The notes: generated from the sequence alone by a model not told the origin. A DNA stretch of 64,000 bases from Bradyrhizobium sp. AZCC 2176 (GCF_036924645.1 NZ_JAZHRX010000001.1:4305501-4369500); one strand, 5' to 3'; shown: positions 8,227 to 16,740, counted from the stretch's first letter. Numbers and translations: made by a program.

Positions 8227-9579
8227 ATGCTGCAAAAAGTTGAATTTGAGGACGATTTCCAGCCGCTGCAAGAGGACCGTAGCCATCTGTTGCGGCCCGC
8301 GTTCTATTGGGAACTGTTCAAGCGGCGCTGGGCCTATTTCGTACTGCCGTTCGTCACGATCGTGGCCGCGGGTGTCGCGGTAGCTTTGCTGTGGCCGCCG
8401 ACCTATCTCTCCGAAGGACGGATCCTCGTTCAGTCGCAGCAGATTCCGTCCGAACTGGTCCGGCCCACGGTTACCAGCGCTGCCCAGGAGCGTATTCAGG
8501 TCATCCAGCAACGGACGATGACGCGAGATAATCTCATCGCGATCGCCGACAAATTCAAACTGTTCCCGGACAAACGCACGCTGATGTCGCCGACCGAGCT
8601 CGTCGCGGAGGTCAAGAAGCACACAAAGATCGCTCCGGTCGACCTTCAGTTGGATTTCAAGCAGCGGACGCGCGCTGCGATGGAAAACCCCACGATCGTT
8701 TTCTCGGTCGGGTTCGAATACAGCAATGCTGGGGTGGCTGCGCAGGTCGCCAACGAGTTGATGACGCGCATCCTGAACGAGGATTTGCGGGATCGAACCA
8801 GCCGCGCCACGGACACGACAAAATTCCTGGCGCGGGAGGTCCAGAGACTCCAGGCAGAGAACACGGCGCTCGATGCCAGGATCGCTCAGTTGCGGCTCAC
8901 GCAAGGCAAGCCCGCGTCGTCCAGCAGCGGCTCCGATCAGCCGACGGCGACGCTTATACAGCTCAAGTCCGAACTGATCCAGAAGGGGGCGCTGTACTCG
9001 GAGCGGCACCCTGTGATCCAGTCCCTGAAGAAGCAGATCGACGCACTGGAAAAGGTGGCCGCCGCGCCGGCGCCCACCAATGACGCGGCAACGGCTGCCA
9101 GTCTCGAGGTGATGGTTGCCCAGCAGGAGAGCCTGCAAAAGAACCTCGATGCCGCCTCGGCAAAACTGTCGGCTGCACGGCTCGGCGAAAACCTCGAAAA
9201 GGACCAGCAGTCCGAGAAGCTCGAAATCATCGAGCAACCCACGGTTCCGCAAGAGCCGGTCAAGCCCAACCGGCTGAAAGTCCTGGCCATGGCTTTCGCG
9301 GCCGCGCTCTTTGGCGGCGCAGGGCTGACAGTCCTGATGGAAATCCTGGACAAGGGAATCCGCAGAAGCAATGACCTTCTGTCTGTTGTAGATGGCCAGT
9401 TGATCGTTTCAATACCCTACATCACCACGGCAGCCGAATTGCGTGCGAGGCGACGACGGACATTTGTTTTTCTGGGGGCGTTCGCGCTGGTTATGATCGG
9501 ACTGCTGGTCGTTGCCTACCTTTTCCTTCCACCGCTTGACCTGATGATTGCCAAGGCCAGGGTCGGGCTGTTTCGATGA
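8227..9579 (+). CDS. Polysaccharide chain-length determinant (Wzz/GumC family)
   Basis: 450 residues. A Wzz N-terminal domain has a first transmembrane helix at about 37-57 (YFVLPFVTIVAAGVAVALL). A long periplasmic coiled-coil part (about 190-340) follows, including LAREVQRLQAENTALDARI. The PxxP block of the family is VPQEPVKPNRLKVLAMAF, starting the second membrane helix near 350. A further hydrophobic helix sits near 415-435. Such proteins set the polymer length and recruit the tyrosine kinase, which is encoded immediately downstream and begins 16 bp after this stop. This matches the PEP-CTERM-locus chain-length protein type (TIGR03007-like). An extra C-terminal helix beyond the usual two membrane spans is the only oddity. 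Confidence 0.85.
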   Translation: MLQKVEFEDDFQPLQEDRSHLLRPAFYWELFKRRWAYFVLPFVTIVAAGVAVALLWPPTYLSEGRILVQSQQIPSELVRPTVTSAAQERIQVIQQRTMTRDNLIAIADKFKLFPDKRTLMSPTELVAEVKKHTKIAPVDLQLDFKQRTRAAMENPTIVFSVGFEYSNAGVAAQVANELMTRILNEDLRDRTSRATDTTKFLAREVQRLQAENTALDARIAQLRLTQGKPASSSSGSDQPTATLIQLKSELIQKGALYSERHPVIQSLKKQIDALEKVAAAPAPTNDAATAASLEVMVAQQESLQKNLDAASAKLSAARLGENLEKDQQSEKLEIIEQPTVPQEPVKPNRLKVLAMAFAAALFGGAGLTVLMEILDKGIRRSNDLLSVVDGQLIVSIPYITTAAELRARRRRTFVFLGAFALVMIGLLVVAYLFLPPLDLMIAKARVGLFR

Positions 9580-9595
9580 TTCGCGGAGTCACGCA

Positions 9596-10411
9596 GTGGA
9601 TTCAATAAAGCAGGCCGTCGAACTCGCGCGAGCTGCGGAGGCGGTACACCGTCCGGCGGCGTTGGGCGGATCTCCCCTCGCTGCCGACAGGCCGCAGAAG
9701 CGCTCTGGCGAGTCGCCGTTCAAAGAAGTGCGCCTCAGCGCCGATCATCTCGAAGCCCATCGAATAGTGGCTCATGGCACATCTAGTCCGAACGGCCGCT
9801 ACTACGACATGCTGCGCACGCAGGTGCTGCAGGAGATGGACAAAAAAAGCTGGCAGTTTCTGGCCGTGACGTCGCCTACGGCGGGTTGCGGAAAAACGGT
9901 TACAGCCTGCAATCTTGCGCTGAGTATTTCCCGCCTGCCGGAGCGGTCGGTGCTGCTGGTCGATCTTGATTTGCGCCGGCCGGCGGTTGGAAATTATCTG
10001 GGTCTCGGCGGCAATGGCGGCGTTCTCAGCGTACTCGAAGGACGCGCGCCGCTTTCGTCGGCGGTCCTGCAGGCAAGCATCGGTCCGAATGGCATGCTGG
10101 TGCTGCCCGGATCGGTCTCGTCGAATTCTTCGGAATGGATGGCCTCGCAGACGATGGGGGCGCTGCTCCAGACCATCAAGCGAGACTTCCGGTCGCGCAT
10201 TGTCATCTTCGATCTTCCGCCGATGCTGCTTGGCGACGATGTGATTTCAATCCTGCCTCGAATGGACGCGACTTTGCTCGTCGCGGGCGTCGGCAGCACA
10301 TCCCTTTCCGACATCAAGGAATGCCAGAAGCATCTCCAGCGCAGTCCGGTTGTCCGCGTCGTCGTTAACAAGGCGATCGAGACTGTCGGATCCTACTACG
10401 GTAATTACTAG
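9596..10411 (+). CDS. CpsD/CapB-type tyrosine autokinase (BY-kinase)
   Basis: 271 residues from the GTG at 9596, chosen because GGAG sits 7 bases upstream; an ATG-like frame extension back to 9548 would overlap the previous gene. Walker A is TSPTAGCGKT (about 92-101), Walker A-prime is VLLVDLDLRRP (119-129), and Walker B is IVIFDLPPML. These define bacterial tyrosine kinases that control Wzz-dependent EPS polymerisation. The C-terminus ends in SYYGNY, a short tyrosine cluster that could be the autophosphorylation site. It is encoded directly after its presumed activator. The stop is 6 bp from the end of the convergent protease gene. Confidence 0.9.
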   Translation: MDSIKQAVELARAAEAVHRPAALGGSPLAADRPQKRSGESPFKEVRLSADHLEAHRIVAHGTSSPNGRYYDMLRTQVLQEMDKKSWQFLAVTSPTAGCGKTVTACNLALSISRLPERSVLLVDLDLRRPAVGNYLGLGGNGGVLSVLEGRAPLSSAVLQASIGPNGMLVLPGSVSSNSSEWMASQTMGALLQTIKRDFRSRIVIFDLPPMLLGDDVISILPRMDATLLVAGVGSTSLSDIKECQKHLQRSPVVRVVVNKAIETVGSYYGNY

Positions 10412-10417
10412 CGACTT

Positions 10418-11143
10418 CTACAGGCGCAGGTCTGCCGGCAGGAACGCAGCAATTTGCTCAGCCGGTACGAAGTACTTGGCGATGTCGCGGGTTTCCGATT
10501 TTCCGGTATCGGCGCGCGTTTGCGACTGCGATATTTTCCGGCTCATTATTCCGAGCAGGCATTTGCGCTTGACGTCGAACACCCCTGATCCGGAATTGCC
10601 GGTGCGAGCTACGTCGGCGATGACCGTGCTGAACCGGCTGCGGGTACCCACCGGTAGCCGATCGGGCGCGAGGATGTGGGAGCGCACGGCAGATCCCGGT
10701 ACGATCGTCACGACCTCTTGTCCTGGTTTGGGGGGATCGGTGCAGATCGCGTTTCGCCGAAGTCGCAAGCGCCCCGGAAGAAGCTCCTCCTCGACCGATA
10801 GCAGCGTCAGATCCGTTCCCTCGAGGCTGCCTTCCTTGACGACGCGCGTCGGATATTCCGAGCCGGCAATTGCGATCTTGGGCCGCGTCAGCCAGGTCCG
10901 GCCTGCGACATGCGCTGCCGTGATGAACACGCCTTTTCCGAGATAGATGCCGGATCCCGGTCCCCAGCTCTGCATCGGCGTTTGATGGATGTTCACCGCA
11001 TACGGCAGCAGCGTGTCGTCAGCGCCTTGCGCGCAGGCCGGCTGCCACATGACCGCCAGAACAAGTGCGCCTTGCAGAAACGGCGCGCGCAGCAACTTCG
11101 CGGTGAATCGAGCGAGCGCCAAAATGACCTGCCAGGTTTGCAC
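10418..11143 (-). CDS. Secreted trypsin-like serine protease
   Basis: 241 residues from a GTG start. An N-terminal hydrophobic segment ending CAQGAD serves as signal peptide. The catalytic triad is readable: His78 in ITAAHVAG, Asp111 in GTDLTLL, and Ser184 in TGNSGSGVFD (the GDSGGP position). Four cysteines remain after the signal. The protein would act in the periplasm or outside the cell. It is encoded 19 bp downstream of epsI in the same direction, so it is probably part of the exosortase operon and may process sorted proteins or EPS factors; that link is inferred from position only. No PDZ domain is present, so it is not a DegP-type protease. Confidence 0.8.
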   Translation of the reverse strand: MQTWQVILALARFTAKLLRAPFLQGALVLAVMWQPACAQGADDTLLPYAVNIHQTPMQSWGPGSGIYLGKGVFITAAHVAGRTWLTRPKIAIAGSEYPTRVVKEGSLEGTDLTLLSVEEELLPGRLRLRRNAICTDPPKPGQEVVTIVPGSAVRSHILAPDRLPVGTRSRFSTVIADVARTGNSGSGVFDVKRKCLLGIMSRKISQSQTRADTGKSETRDIAKYFVPAEQIAAFLPADLRL

Positions 11144-11162
11144 GCTCGTTTGTTAGCAATTT

Positions 11163-11864
11163 TCAGCTTGCGCCGGTAAAGAATTTGAGTTCCTGCGGCG
11201 GAATGGCGGCAAGCAGATCGCGGATGAATTGGTCCTGCAGCTTGAATGATACGTCCTTCGGCAGACCGATCGTGGAGACCCTGATCAGGGCGCCGTCGGG
11301 AATGATCCCGCGCAGGCCATATTTCAATCGGCTGAGTTGATGATCGACCACGCCATTGGCGATGTCATTACCGATCCGGAGCCAGTAAGTGACCGGCTCG
11401 AAGCGCGACTCCCTTGCCGCAATCAATCTGGTCATCTTGATTGGTTGGGCGCCGTTGCGATAGCTGATCGCGGCGTTGGCTTTGTCCGAGATCCGGAAGC
11501 CGTTGGCTGTGTAGCAAATCTCCGGGCGGTGGGACTTCAGCCGATAGTTCTGCACCGGACCGTATGCGACCATCAGCATGACGATGTTGCCATGTCCGTC
11601 GCTATAGCCTCGACCGACTTCCTGGGTGTAGATCTTTCCCACCAGCGGGTCGGGCTGAACGTACGCGTCCGGATCCGCCGGACGGACCGGGCTGATTTCG
11701 GGAACCAGCGTCCAGGTTCCGAACTGGCGGGGGATGACGGTTTCAAGGCTGGGGGAGGCCGATGTGCGGGCCATCAGTTGGCGGGGCGCCAGCACGGTCG
11801 CAAGCACGGCGCACCCAACGATTGCGATACATGCCACTATGATCTGAATTCGAGGATATTTCAT
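11163..11864 (-). CDS. epsI: Exosortase-associated protein EpsI (V-type)
   Basis: 233 residues from the ATG at 11864; a TTG five codons upstream is the other option. One N-terminal membrane anchor (IIVACIAIVGCAVLATVLA) precedes a periplasmic domain with the family signatures FGTW, YGPVQNYRLKSHRPEICY (about 101-118) and the closing YGLRGIIPDGALIRVS. EpsI occurs as a separate protein or as a C-terminal extension of exosortases in EPS-linked systems, and is thought to assist the sorting or EPS machinery. Here it lies close to the exosortase gene but on the opposite strand, with the serine protease downstream. Confidence 0.85.
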   Translation of the reverse strand: MKYPRIQIIVACIAIVGCAVLATVLAPRQLMARTSASPSLETVIPRQFGTWTLVPEISPVRPADPDAYVQPDPLVGKIYTQEVGRGYSDGHGNIVMLMVAYGPVQNYRLKSHRPEICYTANGFRISDKANAAISYRNGAQPIKMTRLIAARESRFEPVTYWLRIGNDIANGVVDHQLSRLKYGLRGIIPDGALIRVSTIGLPKDVSFKLQDQFIRDLLAAIPPQELKFFTGAS

Positions 11865-12119
11865 TGAGGTCACGTGCAATCTTCGAGAGTTAATTGGATC
11901 TGCCGTTTCGGAGCAGGATATACGTCAACCGGCCTGTTTGCAGTCAAAAGAAAGAGATAATCGGCGCCTTTAACGAAATTAACATAAACAACGGAAATTG
12001 CAGTGAAAAAGCGTTATAGGGTCGACCCGCCACGGCCGGCTGGCTAGTCAAATCAGGATCAGAGCACGGTCAGCCTGTTGTACATGTCTCTCGGCCCATT
12101 GGATGCACGGAGTTTCTGG

Positions 12120-12989
12120 ATGAAGGGTATGTCCATCAAGATCGCCCGGCTTGCCGTTTTACTGGCCTGTAGCGCGGTCGCCTTGGCAGGTTGCGGCAAG
12201 AAAGATCAGCCGGCGGCTTCCAAAGGACAGGTCGTTGCGCGTGTCGGCGACGAAGTCGTGACGGTCCAGGATCTCGAGAACGAGTTCCGCTGGGCGAACG
12301 TGACGCCGGACAAGCAGAAGGAGCCCGAGATCGTCAAGCGCGTGCTGGGTGATCTGGTCGTACGCAAATATCTGCTCCGCCAAGCCATGGCGGCGAAGCT
12401 CGATCGTGAGCCGGGCGTGCTGCTGGATCTCCTGAGATCGCGCGAACAGATCCTCGAGAATGCGTATCTGCAGCGAACGGCGGCGGCGAAGGCGCCGGGC
12501 AAGGCAGATGTCGACAAGTACATGGCCAATAACCCGGCGAAGTTCGCCGGCAGAAAACTGCTCAGCGTTGAACAAATCGCATTTCCAATAGGGCCAACCA
12601 CCCAGTCCTTCGTCGAAGCGAACAAGGATGCCAAATCACTCGACGAAATCGACGCGAAGCTTACCGCGGCCGGCATCCCTCACGGCCGACAAATGGGCGC
12701 GCTGAACAGCGGCGATCTCCCACCGGAGTTTTACGGTTTGATCGAGGCCAAGAAGTCGGACGACGTGTTCTTTGTTCGCGCCGGCCAGAACGGGATGTTC
12801 TTCAAAATCAAGGGCGAGGAGCCTCGCCCGCTCGAAGGAGAGCCCGCAGCCAATCTGGCGCGGCAACTGATGCGCGCGGATGCGGTCAAGGCCGAACTGG
12901 GGATTGCGGCCTACTCTGCGAATCTCGAAGCGAAATATGAAGGTGATTACGCAAAAATCATGCAGCCGGGAGATGGAAAGAAGAACTGA
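12120..12989 (+). CDS. EpsD-like peptidyl-prolyl isomerase family lipoprotein
   Basis: 289 residues from the ATG at 12120, which has GGAG 7 bases upstream. A lipobox LAGC puts the acylated Cys at residue 25. The next part (VVARVGDEVVTVQDLENEF) is the SurA/PrsA-type N-terminal segment, followed by helices around VKRVLGDLVVRKYLLRQAM. A degenerate parvulin-like domain follows (LLSVEQIAFPI, then FFVRAGQNGMFFKIKGEEPRP). EpsD-family proteins are standard members of exosortase/EPS loci and probably help folding of exported proteins in the periplasm. Active isomerase residues could not be verified by eye. It begins the rightward run epsD, accessory protein, exosortase. Confidence 0.8.
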   Translation: MKGMSIKIARLAVLLACSAVALAGCGKKDQPAASKGQVVARVGDEVVTVQDLENEFRWANVTPDKQKEPEIVKRVLGDLVVRKYLLRQAMAAKLDREPGVLLDLLRSREQILENAYLQRTAAAKAPGKADVDKYMANNPAKFAGRKLLSVEQIAFPIGPTTQSFVEANKDAKSLDEIDAKLTAAGIPHGRQMGALNSGDLPPEFYGLIEAKKSDDVFFVRAGQNGMFFKIKGEEPRPLEGEPAANLARQLMRADAVKAELGIAAYSANLEAKYEGDYAKIMQPGDGKKN

Positions 12990-13043
12990 GCGCAAGATGT
13001 AATCGCGCCGTAAAAATGTTCCTCAAGGCGATATCGACGTGAA

Positions 13044-13265
13044 ATGACAACGTTTTTTGATGTGTTGACCGTTACGTGTTTCGTGGCGCTGGTGATAGCG
13101 TTCTTCCAGTTCACCGCGCGGGACAACCGAACCTTGTTGCACTTCATGCTGGCCGGCATCGTATTCGCCGTCGCCAACCAGGTCGGAAATGCCGGTTCAT
13201 TTTATCTTGCGCTGATTTTGATTCTCGCTGGCGCCGGTTACGCGGTTTTGATAGTCCGGAGATAA
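13044..13265 (+). CDS. Small XrtV-system accessory membrane protein
   Basis: 73 residues, almost entirely membrane: a first helix VLTVTCFVALVIAFFQF, a short polar link (TARDNRTLLH), then two more hydrophobic stretches (FMLAGIVFAVANQVGNAGSF and LALILILAGAGYAVLIV). It sits 54 bp after the EpsD-like gene and 62 bp before the exosortase start. From memory, proteins of this size and pattern are annotated as XrtV sorting-system accessory proteins; this is recognition, not a search result. The role (subunit or chaperone of the exosortase) is unknown. Confidence 0.75.
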   Translation: MTTFFDVLTVTCFVALVIAFFQFTARDNRTLLHFMLAGIVFAVANQVGNAGSFYLALILILAGAGYAVLIVRR

Positions 13266-13327
13266 GCGGGCTTGTTCCATTTAATGCTATCAGTACACTA
13301 AATTTTGCAACCTGTTGGTATAATGGA

Positions 13328-14239
13328 ATGACATATTCGCAAGTAATACCATCGGCAAAGGCAGGTTTTCTCGGCCCTCTTCTGTGGCCGGCGCTGCTTG
13401 GCGCCTCGGTGATCGCTGCCTATGCCCAGACCATTCTCGGTTTGATCGATGGGCCTTGGCAGACCGAACAGGAAGGACATGGTCCGCTCATCATTGCGGC
13501 CTCGCTCTGGCTGGTCTGGCAATCGCGCGAAAAATTGCGGGCCGTTGAAATTTCTCCGGCTCCCTTCATGGGCTGGATCGCTCTCCTCGGCGGCCTGGTC
13601 ATCCTCTACCTGGCCAGAATCCAGCAAGGGCTGGTCACTTTCGAAACGTTTTCCGTGATCCCTGTCATCGTCGGGTGCGTCCTGATTTCGGCCGGATGGC
13701 CGGCGTTGCGCGTCCTCGCGTTTCCGATCGGCTTCCTGATCTTTGCGGTGCCGATGCCCGACTGGCTGGTCGATGCCGCCACGGTTCCGCTGAAGGTCTT
13801 TATTTCGAACGTCGTCACCAACGTGCTTTATGCGACGGGTTTCCCGGTTGCCCAGAACGGCGTGATGATCATGATCGGGACCTATCAGCTCCTGGTAAAA
13901 GACGCCTGTTCCGGAATGAATTCGATTTTTGCATTGTCCGCGATCGGCGTTTTCTACGCCTATGCGTTTCGCTGGCAGGAGAAAATTCGCAGCCTGTTCC
14001 TTCTCGCGGCGATCATACCCATCACCATCATTGCAAATTTCTTTCGCGTTTTCGCGTTGGTCCTGATCGCTTATTACCTCGGGCCTGACATGCTCGAGGG
14101 AATTCTGCACGATCTCACCGGCATCAGCCTTTTCGTCGTGGCGGTTTTTCTGATGTTCCTGTTCGATGCCTTTCTGGGCCTTTGTTTTGCGCTCGTGCGC
14201 CGCGTCCGCAACCGCGCCGCGCCGCCGACGCCCGCCTAG
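13328..14239 (+). CDS. xrtV: Exosortase, V type
   Basis: 303 residues from the ATG at 13328; the longer open frame upstream overlaps the accessory gene and is a shadow. About eight transmembrane helices. The exosortase catalytic residues are visible: Cys194 in KDACSGMNS, Arg240 in NFFRVFAL, and His261 in ILHDLTG. The conserved FPIGFLIFAVPMP block precedes them (132-144). Exosortases cleave the C-terminal PEP-type signal of exported proteins and probably attach them to a surface polymer or lipid. The V-type assignment rests on the linked 73-residue accessory gene, the linked EpsI and the PEPxxWA-type substrates in the next 9 kb. A 43-bp inverted repeat starts at the stop codon. Confidence 0.9.
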   Translation: MTYSQVIPSAKAGFLGPLLWPALLGASVIAAYAQTILGLIDGPWQTEQEGHGPLIIAASLWLVWQSREKLRAVEISPAPFMGWIALLGGLVILYLARIQQGLVTFETFSVIPVIVGCVLISAGWPALRVLAFPIGFLIFAVPMPDWLVDAATVPLKVFISNVVTNVLYATGFPVAQNGVMIMIGTYQLLVKDACSGMNSIFALSAIGVFYAYAFRWQEKIRSLFLLAAIIPITIIANFFRVFALVLIAYYLGPDMLEGILHDLTGISLFVVAVFLMFLFDAFLGLCFALVRRVRNRAAPPTPA

Positions 14240-14278
14240 AGCATTGTCGGTTCTGATTAATCAGAACCGCAGCTCTAG
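14236..14278. repeat. Nested inverted repeat after xrtV (terminator-like or dispersed intergenic repeat)
   Basis: The outer arms CTAGAGC (14236-14242) and GCTCTAG (14272-14278) enclose a perfect 20-bp palindrome GGTTCTGATTAATCAGAACC (14249-14268). The outer arm begins within the exosortase stop codon. It could form a strong hairpin in both directions. No long T-run follows, so a rho-independent terminator is possible but not typical. A dispersed intergenic repeat family is an equal possibility. Confidence 0.6.
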
Positions 14279-14324
14279 ATTCTTGTTTGACGCGTTTTCA
14301 ACACCCGTCTTGACGAAGGTTGCC

Positions 14325-15005
14325 GTGAGCCGAACCTACGCCATCCCCGACCTTCATGGCCGGCTGGACCTGCTGGATCGCGCCATTGGCGCGGTTGTCC
14401 GGCATGCACAGGGAGCGGCCTCGACGATCGTAACCCTGGGCGACTATGTCGACCGCGGGCTGCAGAGCAGACAGGTCATCGAGCGCCTCATGAACTGGAG
14501 GCCTGATGGATCGAAGGTCGTCAATCTGAAGGGCAACCACGAAGCCATGATGGGCGCGGTCTGTGAGAACAGGGCCGAACTCGACTGGTGGATCAGGAAT
14601 GGGGGAGGCGAGACGCTGGCATCGTATGACCAGAGTCCAGCGCTCCCCGATTTATGCGCAATCCCGGCCGACCATCTGGACTGGATCGTCAATCTCCCGC
14701 TGATGCATGTCGATCGGCACAGGGTATTTGTCCATGCGGCGGTCGATCCGAAAATTCCGCTTGAGCGGCAGAACGAGGAAACGTTGCTGTGGAAGCGTTA
14801 TCCAGCCGGCGCCGACGTCGGTCATGGGCATCGCCATGTGGTTCACGGTCATCATGCCAATGCGCAGGCGCCGATTGCAGGCAAGCACAAGACCAATCTG
14901 GACGGGCTGGCCTGGAAGACGGGGCGGCTGATTATCGGGGTATTTGAGGATGGCCGGCCTGGCGGGGCCTCCGAGTACATGGAAGTGTTCGGTCACGAAA
15001 TGTAG
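14325..15005 (+). CDS. Metallophosphoesterase (PPP/ApaH-type Ser/Thr phosphatase fold)
   Basis: 226 residues from the GTG at 14325, with AAGG 5 bases upstream. All calcineurin-like motifs are present in order: PDLHGR (about 8-13), LGDYVDRG (about 39-46), LKGNHE (about 70-75), and late metal-binding histidines in FVHAAVD and HRHVVHGHHA. Such enzymes hydrolyse phosphoproteins or dinucleoside polyphosphates using two metal ions. It has no signal peptide, so it is cytoplasmic. It lies between the exosortase and its substrate genes. Substrate unknown; reversal of the BY-kinase phosphorylation would be one idea from context but there is no direct support. Confidence 0.8.
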   Translation: MSRTYAIPDLHGRLDLLDRAIGAVVRHAQGAASTIVTLGDYVDRGLQSRQVIERLMNWRPDGSKVVNLKGNHEAMMGAVCENRAELDWWIRNGGGETLASYDQSPALPDLCAIPADHLDWIVNLPLMHVDRHRVFVHAAVDPKIPLERQNEETLLWKRYPAGADVGHGHRHVVHGHHANAQAPIAGKHKTNLDGLAWKTGRLIIGVFEDGRPGGASEYMEVFGHEM

Positions 15006-15243
15006 AACGGGTCCATCGCCGGGCGGGGGCGCTTCGGGCCGATCCGCCAAGCGGCAGGTCGTACATTTCCCGGCTCCGCCAGTCTTGCGGGCGATCGGAT
15101 CAGGCGGGAAATTAATACCTGCGGCAGCGGCCGCTCTAATCCCAATTAAGGTTTAATTCCTTTTCGGGGATCGCGCGTTTCCGCTAACATCGGGAAGCGA
15201 ATCAGTGCCGCGTTCGTTTTCACACAAAAATTCGGAAATGTTC

Positions 15244-15972
15244 ATGAAGATGAACTCGGCTGCCTTGGCGGCGGCACTCCTGTTTGCGGGCACAGTGAAC
15301 GCGGCCGCTACCGCGGTCGGCTATGCTGATTTCGGTTTGTGGAGCGCGGCAATACCCGGCTACACGGCCCTTCCGATTCCAGATCCGGCTCCGGCGGCTG
15401 ACGACCTGCCCGCAAGTCAATATTTTGGAACGGGGACCGCCTCGGTCAGCTACAGCGGGGTGACATTTTCGACCTCCGGTCTGTTGGGCAATGGTCACTT
15501 CTTTAACATCGGGCCAGGCTTTGAAATCGTGCCGGGTAAACCAGCGTTTAACGGCAACTCACCCGTACTATCCTCGCAGCAACAGGATTTTGGTGTTGCA
15601 AATATCCTGATTACCTTGGCCGCCCCGGTAAAGGCGTTCGCGTTGAATTTCGATACGTTCTTCGGAGCCGACGTGACGTTCACGCTCTCCAATGGCGAGA
15701 CGCTGACACTCGGTAGCGAGGGAAATGCGTACGATCTGCAGGGCTTCTTTGGCGTGGTCGACAACAACCCGTTCAACACGATTTTGCTGACATCGTCAGA
15801 CCCTGTGTTGAATCTCAATGCGCTTAAACTCGGCGCGGCGGTCGCTCCCATCCCAGAGCCCGCGACCTGGGTCATGCTGCTGCTTGGCTTCGTCGGGATC
15901 GGTCTTTATGCCGCCCGGCGGCCTGCGCGCCGTGCACCAGCAGCGGTGCTGATCGACAGGGCGCAGTCTTAA
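15244..15972 (+). CDS. PEPxxWA-CTERM exported protein 1
   Basis: 242 residues from the ATG at 15244 (GGAA six bases upstream; an ATG at 15238 is also possible). A signal peptide (MKMNSAALAAALLFAGTVNA) leads into a beta-rich secreted domain with no cysteines or known catalytic motif. The C-terminus is the sorting signal: PEPATWVM, a hydrophobic helix (LLLGFVGIGLY) and a basic tail (AARRPARR). The Trp-Val in place of Trp-Ala is a small variation. It should be exported by Sec, held by the C-terminal helix and cleaved by the exosortase encoded 1 kb upstream. Function of the mature domain unknown. Confidence 0.8.
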   Translation: MKMNSAALAAALLFAGTVNAAATAVGYADFGLWSAAIPGYTALPIPDPAPAADDLPASQYFGTGTASVSYSGVTFSTSGLLGNGHFFNIGPGFEIVPGKPAFNGNSPVLSSQQQDFGVANILITLAAPVKAFALNFDTFFGADVTFTLSNGETLTLGSEGNAYDLQGFFGVVDNNPFNTILLTSSDPVLNLNALKLGAAVAPIPEPATWVMLLLGFVGIGLYAARRPARRAPAAVLIDRAQS

Positions 15973-16109
15973 AGCGAGCTGGGTCGCTACAAAATCGGGG
16001 ATTGTGACCGCGGTGAGGTTGACGCCAGCCGGTATCAATCGATCTATTTAATGTGAGTTTCCCGTCTGGACGAACCAGTTCAGGCGCGAAACGGCGGAAG
16101 GGCATTTAA

Positions 16110-16715
16110 ATGGTTTCGTTAAGAGCGAACACTTTCGCGGCTTGGGTGCTTGCGGCCGGATTGATGATCGGCCTCGGTTCGTTCAACCCGGCAAAGGCGG
16201 TTGTCGTTTCGGCGGCGGATTTTGAAGTTGTCGAGACCGCCGGTCCGGGCAACACGGGCTATTACACCGTCATAAACAATTCGGTTTCCGAATATATCTT
16301 CGGATTTTCGGTCACCAACCCGCTTGCCTCGAGCGTCAACAGCTGGACGACGGAGTTAGGCTGGATCGCAGGCAAGACGCCCGTGCTTGGTTATCCCAAG
16401 ACCGGCTTCGGCTATGCGACCGCCCCGGGATATTGGACATTTTCGTGGAGAGGTCCGGTTTTCCACGTCAGTTCCCTGACCATCGGTCCGGACGAGAGTT
16501 CGAGCAATTTCTTTTTCGGAACGTCGGAGCTGGCGAGCCTCGTGACGCTGCTTCTGGTCGACGACAAGGGACATTTCTCGTCGATAAGCTTCGATGCCAC
16601 GCAAGCCACCCCTGCCGTACCTGAGGCTTCGACCTGGGCGATGATGATTTTGGGCTTTGCCGGCATCGGCGTGCTGGCCTATCGTCGGCGGCGAAATAGC
16701 GCTGCGACGGCCTGA
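16110..16715 (+). CDS. PEPxxWA-CTERM exported protein 2
   Basis: 201 residues. GGAAGGG 7-12 bases upstream of the ATG supports the start. A signal peptide ends near NPAKA. A beta-sandwich-like domain of about 140 residues contains repeated aromatic motifs (YWTFSWRGPVFHVSS). The C-terminus is VPEASTWAMMILGFAG followed by IGVLAY and a RRRR tail, a full sorting signal. It is 137 bp downstream of substrate 1 and is followed by a clear rho-independent terminator. Probably a surface or EPS-bound structural protein; no enzymatic motif seen. Confidence 0.8.
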   Translation: MVSLRANTFAAWVLAAGLMIGLGSFNPAKAVVVSAADFEVVETAGPGNTGYYTVINNSVSEYIFGFSVTNPLASSVNSWTTELGWIAGKTPVLGYPKTGFGYATAPGYWTFSWRGPVFHVSSLTIGPDESSSNFFFGTSELASLVTLLLVDDKGHFSSISFDATQATPAVPEASTWAMMILGFAGIGVLAYRRRRNSAATA

Positions 16716-16740
16716 ACGCGCCTGAAATTGCTGACGCCAG

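Noticed and set aside
8113..9252. 379-codon minus-strand frame opposite the chain-length gene
   Set aside because: Antisense shadow; the plus strand carries Wzz-type membrane and coiled-coil segments.
13076..13327. Upstream extension of the exosortase reading frame
   Set aside because: It overlaps the accessory protein gene in another frame and has polar, non-exosortase-like sequence; the start at 13328 fits the family length.
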